The position numbers and the translations under genes are program-made. This document shows, piece after piece, positions 6,058-10,238 of a stretch of 10,238 bases of DNA (its first letter is position 1; every line of letters begins with the position of its first letter). This stretch comes from Andeanibacterium sp035497315 (lineage in GTDB: Bacteria; Pseudomonadota; Alphaproteobacteria; Sphingomonadales; Sphingomonadaceae), in the NCBI GenBank assembly GCA_035497315.1, contig DATJDU010000093.1, forward strand, positions 1 through 10,238, read 5' to 3'. The notes under the pieces were generated by a model, which was not told where the DNA came from, ran no database searches, and saw nothing but the letters and a program-made list of their open reading frames with translations.

Positions 6058-6534
6058 TTACTCTGCCGCTTCGCTGTTCAGCTGGACGTAGTTCTGCAGG
6101 CCCATGCGCTCGATCATGTCGAACTGGGTTTCGAGGAAATCGACATGCTCTTCCTCGCTCTCAAGGATGCGCTCGAAGATTTCGCGGCTGACATAGTCGC
6201 GCACGGTTTCGCAATATTCGATCGCGTCGCGCAGCAGAGGGATGGCTTCCATTTCCAGCGCGAGATCGGCTTTCAGGATTTCCTCCACCGTCTCGCCCAC
6301 CTTGAGGCGATTGATCGCCTGAAAATTGGGCAGCCCGTCGAGGAACAGCACGCGTTCGGCCAGCGAATCGGCGTGCTTCATCTCGTCGATCGATTCCTCT
6401 CGCTCCTTTTCGGCGAGCTTGGAGACACCCCAATGCTTGAGCGTGCGGTAATGCAGCCAGTACTGGTTGATCGCGGTGAGTTCGTTGGTGAGTGCCTTGT
6501 TGAGGAACTCGATTACCTTGGCGTCGCCCTTCAT
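6058..6534 (-). CDS. bfr: Bacterioferritin
   Basis: This 158-residue protein forms the iron-storage cage of 24 subunits, oxidising ferrous iron and holding a ferric mineral. Length equals that of E. coli Bfr. Every ferroxidase ligand is in its usual place: Glu18, Glu51, His54, Glu94, Glu127 and His130, with Tyr25 nearby. Met52 (DEMKH) is the heme ligand, so this is a heme-binding bacterioferritin and not a plain ferritin. ATG at 6534 gives the canonical start MKGDAKVIEFLN. A modest ribosome binding site (AAGGGG) lies about 6 nt upstream. The gene for its partner Bfd is 133 bp upstream on the same strand. The cytoplasmic stop region faces the AraC-type gene. Confidence 0.97.
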   Translation of the reverse strand: MKGDAKVIEFLNKALTNELTAINQYWLHYRTLKHWGVSKLAEKEREESIDEMKHADSLAERVLFLDGLPNFQAINRLKVGETVEEILKADLALEMEAIPLLRDAIEYCETVRDYVSREIFERILESEEEHVDFLETQFDMIERMGLQNYVQLNSEAAE

Positions 6535-6605
6535 GGCCGGCCCCTTATGCTGAATTCAGGAATGGGTGGAGAATGCGCGCGCCGCGCCGCCATGGCAAGG
6601 GTGAC

Positions 6606-6629
6606 ACGGAAAAAGCCACGCATTTCCGT
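6606..6629. other. Inverted repeat between bfd and bfr
   Basis: ACGGAAA (6606-6612) and TTTCCGT (6623-6629) give a 7-bp stem with a 10-nt loop, about 40 nt after the bfd stop on the minus strand. It could end the bfd transcript or sit in a bfr leader. There is no strong T-tract after it in the minus direction. Confidence 0.3.
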
Positions 6630-6634
6630 AGTGT

Positions 6635-6649
6635 TGCGAGTGATTTGCG
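6635..6649. promoter_or_regulatory. Candidate iron-regulator site upstream of bfr
   Basis: TGCGAGTGATTTGCG matches the candidate site near bfd (6900-6914) at 11 of 15 positions in the same orientation. It also contains TTGCGA twice (6634-6639 and 6645-6650), exactly 11 bp apart, about one helical turn. It lies about 100 bp upstream of the bfr start and just after the bfd stop, the right place for bfr control. Identity as a Fur-type box is inferred. Confidence 0.35.
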
Positions 6650-6667
6650 ATAGTGGGAGCAGCGCGT

Positions 6668-6886
6668 TCAGGCGCGAGCGAAGGCGTGGCCGGGCGCGAA
6701 ATCGGGAGCCGCTTCGGGCGTGCCGCCGCGCTCCTCGATCAGGATCTCTGCCGCTTCGTCAAGACATTGGCCGCATTGCGGGCGCTTGCCCAGCTTCTCG
6801 TACACAGCGTCAGGATCGCCCGCATGACAGCGCGCGGCGGCGCGCAGATCGCACTCACGGATGGCGTTGCAGATGCAGATATACAT
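6668..6886 (-). CDS. bfd: Bacterioferritin-associated ferredoxin ((2Fe-2S)-binding)
   Basis: This 72-residue protein binds one [2Fe-2S] cluster and, in studied bacteria, donates electrons to the bacterioferritin heme so that stored ferric iron is released. The BFD-type pattern is clear: MYICICNAI supplies Cys4 and Cys6, and PQCGQC supplies Cys38 and Cys41, with the family's characteristic spacing of 31 residues. The protein is slightly longer than the E. coli protein because of a Pro/Ala-rich tail. The ATG at 6886 is the only suitable start. It has no ribosome binding site, so the mRNA may be leaderless or translated weakly. It lies 47 bp after the DUF418 gene and 133 bp before bfr, all on the minus strand. 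A candidate iron box lies 13 bp upstream. Confidence 0.93.
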   Translation of the reverse strand: MYICICNAIRECDLRAAARCHAGDPDAVYEKLGKRPQCGQCLDEAAEILIEERGGTPEAAPDFAPGHAFARA

Positions 6887-6899
6887 GCCATTTTGTTAA

Positions 6900-6914
6900 T
6901 GCGAATGGATTGCA
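6900..6914. promoter_or_regulatory. Candidate iron-regulator site at bfd
   Basis: TGCGAATGGATTGCA has TGC/GCA ends around a GAATGGATT core, similar to Fur-type boxes of the TGC-N9-GCA form. It lies 13 bp before the bfd ATG. It falls between possible minus-strand promoter elements TTGCTA (6916-6921) and TAACAA (6893-6898, 17-bp spacing), so binding would block RNA polymerase. That would suit repression when iron is plentiful. The promoter and the regulator identity are inferred. Confidence 0.4.
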
Positions 6915-6933
6915 GTAGCAAGAGTAAATTTCA

Positions 6934-8211
6934 TCACCGCCTGAGCGGAAATGCCCGCCAATAGGTAAGGCAGCGCCACAGCCATTCCAGCGGGCCATAA
7001 CGGAAATGATCGAGCCACGGCTTCGACCAAGCGAGCATCAGGCCGCAGCCGGCCAGCGCGACGGGCAGCAACCCCGCCCTACCCAGCTCTCCCCACAGCC
7101 CGCCGGCCCAATGGCGGAACACCAGCATCATCACCAGCGAGGTGGCGATATAATTCGTGAAGGCCATCCGGCCCGCCGCTGCCAGCCGCGTACCCAGCCA
7201 ACCCTGCACCGCATGCGGCGCCCATTGCGTGAGCAGAGCGGCAAGGCCCAGCGCCATGGCGAGATGCGGCAACGGGGAGGCGAAATCCGCCACGAAACGC
7301 GTCAGCCAATAGGGAAAGCCTTGCGCCATCGCCCACAGGCCCAGCGGCAGCGAAAGCGCGGCGCCGCCGATCATCCCCGCCCAGCCCCAGCGCCGCATCC
7401 GTGCCGGATCGCAGCCTCCGGCAAAGAAGCCCAGCCGATAGAGCGCCATGCCGATCAGCATCAGCGGCACCGTCTCCAGCAGAGCGAAAGTGGGATATTC
7501 GCCCAACAGGTGGGAGCGTTCCTGCGCGATGAAACGCGTCTCCGCTGCATAGCTGCCCGAGGTGAAGGCCGCGCGTTCCGCCGCCGCTTCCTCCAGCTTT
7601 TCGCCCTGCGCCGCCACCAGCGCCTGATGGTGGGGGGCATTGGCAAGCTGGGCCTCCCTGCTCTGTTCCAGCACCAGAGTGCCGGTGAAACTAGCCGCCA
7701 GATAGATCGCCGCCGCTCCGAACCACAGCAGCCCCGCGCGCAGCAGCAGCCGCGCCGGCATGGTCAGGAACGGCAGGGCAATGAGGCCCGCGATCCCATA
7801 GAGGAACAATATGTCGCCCCAGAACAGGAAGAAGAAATGGCCCAGGCCAAACGCCATCAGCCAGGCCAGCCGCCGCATCTGCAGCCCGATACCCGCGCCG
7901 CGCACCACCGCTCGCTCGGCAAACAGGGCCATGCCCGCACCGAACAGCAGCGTGAACAGTGCCCGCATCTTGCCGTCGATCAGCAGGAATTGCGCCAGCC
8001 ACAGCGCGCTTTCCAGCGGTCCCGGTTCAGTCCCAAGCCCGGGAGGCCAGCCATAGGCTATATGCGGCTGAGCGAAGGCGACGATATTGGCGAAGAGGAT
8101 TCCCAACACCGCAACGCCGCGAATGAAGTCCAGCGACGCCAGCCGCTCGGCAGCCGCGACCGGCGCGGCGGGGCCTGTAGCCCCATCGACACCCTGCCCG
8201 ATCGCCTGCAT
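6934..8211 (-). CDS. DUF418 family integral membrane protein (YeiB-like)
   Basis: This 425-residue inner-membrane protein has an opening typical of the family: RLASLDFIRGVAVLGILFANIVAFA (residues 23-47; RGVAVLGIL is the core). About eight to ten hydrophobic segments follow, including FFFLFWGDILFLYGIAGLIA (126-145). A charged, probably extramembrane stretch covers about 183-235. The C-terminal DUF418 domain (about 245-420) carries the hallmarks GRMAFTNYIATS (347-358) and HFRYGPLEWLWR (402-413). The function is unknown; transport or envelope roles have been suggested for relatives. ATG at 8211 has AAGGA 6 nt upstream. It follows the SPOR-protein gene by 41 bp and precedes bfd by 47 bp, so the three may form one transcript. 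The C-terminus is basic. Confidence 0.9.
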   Translation of the reverse strand: MQAIGQGVDGATGPAAPVAAAERLASLDFIRGVAVLGILFANIVAFAQPHIAYGWPPGLGTEPGPLESALWLAQFLLIDGKMRALFTLLFGAGMALFAERAVVRGAGIGLQMRRLAWLMAFGLGHFFFLFWGDILFLYGIAGLIALPFLTMPARLLLRAGLLWFGAAAIYLAASFTGTLVLEQSREAQLANAPHHQALVAAQGEKLEEAAAERAAFTSGSYAAETRFIAQERSHLLGEYPTFALLETVPLMLIGMALYRLGFFAGGCDPARMRRWGWAGMIGGAALSLPLGLWAMAQGFPYWLTRFVADFASPLPHLAMALGLAALLTQWAPHAVQGWLGTRLAAAGRMAFTNYIATSLVMMLVFRHWAGGLWGELGRAGLLPVALAGCGLMLAWSKPWLDHFRYGPLEWLWRCLTYWRAFPLRR

Positions 8212-8229
8212 GACCCGTCCTTGTCAGAG

Positions 8230-8248
8230 GGCGGGAAATGGCCCCGCC
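8230..8248. other. Small hairpin between the SPOR-protein and DUF418 genes
   Basis: GGCGGG (8230-8235) pairs with CCCGCC (8243-8248) around a 7-nt loop. It starts just after the SPOR-protein stop on the minus strand and ends before the ribosome binding site of the DUF418 gene. It could lower read-through or stabilise the upstream message. No T-tract follows. Confidence 0.3.
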
Positions 8249-8252
8249 GGTT

Positions 8253-9500
8253 CTACTGCGTAACGAGGCACTCTTGCCCAGCCGCCTTCAGTTTCGCGCA
8301 TGCCCTATCCGCATCCGCGCGCGAGGCAAAGCCGCCTGCGAGCAGTTTCGTCACCTTGCCTGCCGGAACCAGAAGCCGCTGCTTGCCCGAAAGTTCCGGA
8401 CGGGAGGATAGCCTCGACCACAGCTTCTCCGCATTGCCCCTCACTCCGAAGGCCCCGAGTTGGAGCTTCCACGGACCTGAAGCGGCAGCCTGCTGGGCTG
8501 CCTTCGGTGCGGGCTTTTGCGGGGCGGCGGGCTTGGGCACTGCCGCCAACGCCGGGCGGGGCTGCTCATCGAGCGGCTGCCGCACCACGGGCGAAGGCTT
8601 TGGCGATGAAGGCTTGGGCGACGAAGGCTCGGGCTGGGTCGCCACGACTCCCTGGCCCATGGGCCGCGCATAATCCGCCCCTGCCGTGGCAGGGCTGTCG
8701 GTCCCGTCTGCGACCATCGCCTGACGCACCGCCTCCTCGGCAGCGATTGCCGATGGCGGGACATAGGCTTTCTGCATCGGCTGCGGCACGCGCGACGAAG
8801 CGCTGGCCAGTGGTGCGGTGGGCGATCCGGTCTTCGCCCCAGGCTTCACTACCGGAGTCGAGGGAAGCTCAGGGCCGACATCGGCGGCGGACAGGTCGAA
8901 AGCGGCCAGTTCGCTCGCCTGCGCGGCATCGGCCTGCTGCTGCATCTGGACCGCCAGCGAGGCGGCCTGCTGGCGCTGGGCGAAGGGCACATATTGGTCC
9001 ATCTCGGCCAGAGCCGGGCCCGCCTGCGGCAGCCCCTTGCCATTGGCCAGCGTCAGCAGCGCGTAGGCGCGCACCCAGTCCTTGGGCACCAGATCACCGT
9101 TGAAATGAGCGATTCCCAGTAGATATTGCGAGCGTGGATCGCCCCTGCGGGCAGCATCCTGCACATAGGGCAGAGCCTGCTTTTGCCGCCCGGTCTGGAA
9201 CAGGATAAGGCCATAGGTATCGGCAGCGCGCAGATGCCCCTTCTCGGCCGCGCGGGCATAATAATATTCCGCCAGCGAGGCATCTTCATCCACCCCCCGG
9301 CCAAGGCGATAGGCCTGCGCGAGATTGAACAACGCATCGGGATCGCCCGATTCGGCGGGAGCCTTCCATTCGGCCACGGCTACGGCGAAATCTCCCCTGG
9401 TCCAGGCATCGACGCCGGCTTTCACATCAGCATATGCGGGCGCGGCGAGCGCCAGTGCGGCCAGCGCGGCCGCCAATCGGATCGGGCGAAGAATCGCCAT
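8253..9500 (-). CDS. Exported Sel1-repeat protein with C-terminal SPOR domain
   Basis: This 415-residue protein has a signal peptide (residues 1-24, ending APAYA). Three Sel1/TPR-like units follow at about 53-157 (DPDALFNLAQAYRLGRGVDE is the first). A long region rich in Ala, Pro, Ser and Gln comes next (about 180-340). A SPOR domain closes the protein (about 341-413: WKLQLGAFGVRGNAEKLW, then LAGGFASRADADRACAKL). SPOR domains bind denuded glycan strands and gather at the division septum; Sel1 units bind proteins. A periplasmic role in cell division or envelope assembly is inferred. The start at 9500 is preferred to the in-frame ATG at 9539 because it begins the signal peptide and has GGGAG about 10 nt upstream. 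The gene is divergent from a ParA-type ATPase gene. Confidence 0.9.
   Translation of the reverse strand: MAILRPIRLAAALAALALAAPAYADVKAGVDAWTRGDFAVAVAEWKAPAESGDPDALFNLAQAYRLGRGVDEDASLAEYYYARAAEKGHLRAADTYGLILFQTGRQKQALPYVQDAARRGDPRSQYLLGIAHFNGDLVPKDWVRAYALLTLANGKGLPQAGPALAEMDQYVPFAQRQQAASLAVQMQQQADAAQASELAAFDLSAADVGPELPSTPVVKPGAKTGSPTAPLASASSRVPQPMQKAYVPPSAIAAEEAVRQAMVADGTDSPATAGADYARPMGQGVVATQPEPSSPKPSSPKPSPVVRQPLDEQPRPALAAVPKPAAPQKPAPKAAQQAAASGPWKLQLGAFGVRGNAEKLWSRLSSRPELSGKQRLLVPAGKVTKLLAGGFASRADADRACAKLKAAGQECLVTQ
8593..8637. repeat. Three tandem 15-bp units inside the SPOR-protein gene
   Basis: The units begin GAAGGCTTTGGCGAT (8593), GAAGGCTTGGGCGAC (8608) and GAAGGCTCGGGCTGG (8623). They encode a Pro/Ser/Lys five-residue repeat (SPKPS-like, about residues 290-304) in the linker before the SPOR domain. 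The number of copies is likely to vary between strains, changing linker length. Confidence 0.75.
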
Positions 9501-9621
9501 CGTCGCTGAACTCCCTTGGCTGTGCGGACCTTGGCCCAATAGATGGACATAGTGAACGCGCCGTTAGCAAATCCAGCTTACCAAAGCCGGGGGATGCGCC
9601 CAATCCCCGCCCCACCTGTGC

Positions 9622-9658
9622 CACCCCAATTTCACGGTTTAACCGAAAATTAGGGGTG
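9622..9658. promoter_or_regulatory. 37-bp imperfect dyad between the SPOR-protein and parA-like genes
   Basis: The element is symmetric around T9640. CACCCC (9622-9627) mirrors GGGGTG (9653-9658), CGGTT (9635-9639) mirrors AACCG (9641-9645), and 14 of 18 base pairs of the dyad match. It lies 80 bp before the ParA start and 122 bp before the SPOR-protein start. It may be an operator or a partition-type site. It also contains TTAA-N7-TTAG (9639-9653), one base from the CtrA consensus. These readings are alternatives. Confidence 0.5.
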
Positions 9659-9724
9659 ATCTGCGATCCCGCAATCTGAAATGCCGGATTTTTGGACTGC
9701 TCCGGCCTGTAATCTAGGCAACCC

Positions 9725-9730
9725 AGGGGG
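9725..9730 (+). promoter_or_regulatory. Ribosome binding site deciding a TTG start
   Basis: AGGGGG lies 7 nt upstream of TTG (9738-9740), which begins the ParA-like reading frame. No ATG or GTG occurs in frame nearby before the Walker A motif, so this site fixes the start. Confidence 0.7.
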
Positions 9731-9737
9731 ATCGACC

Positions 9738-10238
9738 TTGCGCGTTTTGGCATTGGCATCGCAGAAAGGTGGCTCAGGCAAGACCACGCTTTCGGGGCAT
9801 CTAGCCGTTCAGGCCCAACGGGCCGGCGCCGGCCCCGTGGTGCTTATCGACATCGACCCACAGGGATCGCTGGCCGATTGGTGGAACGAGCGCGAGGCGG
9901 AATATCCCGCATTCGCCCAGACCACCGTCGCCCGCCTGGCGAACGACCTTGCTACTCTGCGTCAGCAGGGCTTCAAGCTGGCCGTGATCGATACGCCACC
10001 CGCCATTACCATGGCGATCCAGTCGGTGATTTCGGTTGCGGAGCTGATCGTAGTCCCCACTCGCCCCAGTCCGCATGATTTGCGCGCCGTGGGCGCCACG
10101 GTGGATCTGTGCGAACGTGCGGGCAAGCCGCTGATTTTCGTAGTGAATGCTGCCACCCCCAAGGCAAAGATCACCTCAGAAGCCGCCGTCGCATTGTCGC
10201 AGCATGGCACGGTGGCGCCGATCACCCTTCACCACCGC
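9738..10238 (+). CDS. ParA/MinD-family ATPase, C-terminus beyond the window
   Basis: The 167 codons present encode the N-terminal part of a ParA/Soj/MinD-type ATPase. The deviant Walker A KGGSGKTT is at residues 10-17, with the signature Lys10. Walker A' VVLIDIDPQGS is at 34-44, and Walker B-type AVIDTPP at 82-88. VVPTRPSPHDL follows at about 113-123, a stretch conserved in small ParA proteins. Such ATPases dimerise with ATP, bind DNA or membrane and position plasmids, chromosomes or protein complexes. No partner ParB is seen in the window; the gene runs off the right edge. The start is TTG at 9738, supported by AGGGGG 7 nt upstream and by the short distance to Walker A. It is divergent from the Sel1/SPOR gene. 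Plasmid-like origin cannot be excluded, but codon use matches the neighbours. Confidence 0.9.
   Translation, partial: MRVLALASQKGGSGKTTLSGHLAVQAQRAGAGPVVLIDIDPQGSLADWWNEREAEYPAFAQTTVARLANDLATLRQQGFKLAVIDTPPAITMAIQSVISVAELIVVPTRPSPHDLRAVGATVDLCERAGKPLIFVVNAATPKAKITSEAAVALSQHGTVAPITLHHR

Noticed and set aside
5758..6918. Open frame (386 codons) on the plus strand overlapping the AraC-type gene, bfr and bfd
   Set aside because: It crosses three well-supported genes in other frames and shows no family resemblance.
7006..8673. Long open frame (555 codons) on the plus strand
   Set aside because: It runs antisense across the DUF418 gene and into the SPOR gene; composition is Gln/Arg/His-rich with no domain.
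9692..9719. TTGGAC with CTAGGC or TAATCT as the promoter of the ParA gene
   Set aside because: Spacing is 12 bp to the better -10 match and 16 bp only to a poor one; not strong enough to report as a feature.

Overview
This GC-rich window (by eye roughly 60-65% G+C) looks like chromosome from an alphaproteobacterium of the order Sphingomonadales (Erythrobacter, Novosphingobium or Sphingomonas type). The basis is the protein style of Tig, Der and the DUF3297 protein, the codon use, and a tRNA-Leu next to tig; this is recognition from memory, not a database search. Most of the window is well-packed chromosomal sequence, and I see no insertion sequence, CRISPR array or integrated phage.

Left part (1-2935), housekeeping: the first 19 codons of trigger factor (minus), tRNA-Leu(UAG) with an encoded CCA (minus), a small DUF3297 protein (plus), a secreted CHAP-domain cysteine hydrolase (minus), and the ribosome-assembly GTPase Der (plus). 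The DUF3297 and CHAP genes converge with no gap. Their stop codons abut at the centre of a perfect 24-bp palindrome that also makes both proteins end in Lys-Lys-Gly.

Middle part (2936-6044), accessory: a 149-residue helix-turn-helix protein resembling phage terminase small subunits (minus), a REP-like hairpin repeat, and a small regulated unit. In that unit an AraC-family regulator (plus) is divergent from a short-chain dehydrogenase, which is followed by an NTF2/SnoaL-like protein (both minus). This layout suggests an inducible pathway for a small organic substrate that I cannot name.

Right part (6045-9500), all minus: bacterioferritin, the bacterioferritin-associated ferredoxin Bfd, a DUF418 membrane protein, and an exported Sel1/SPOR protein. 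Bfr and Bfd store iron and help release it. Similar TGCGA-N-TG-type motifs lie upstream of both and may be binding sites for an iron regulator.

Right end (9501-10238): a 237-bp divergent intergenic region with a striking 37-bp dyad, then a ParA-family ATPase that begins with TTG and runs off the window. The dyad between a ParA ATPase and a SPOR-domain envelope protein is the strongest hint of something not explained by standard annotation. I found no convincing new multi-gene system and do not claim one.
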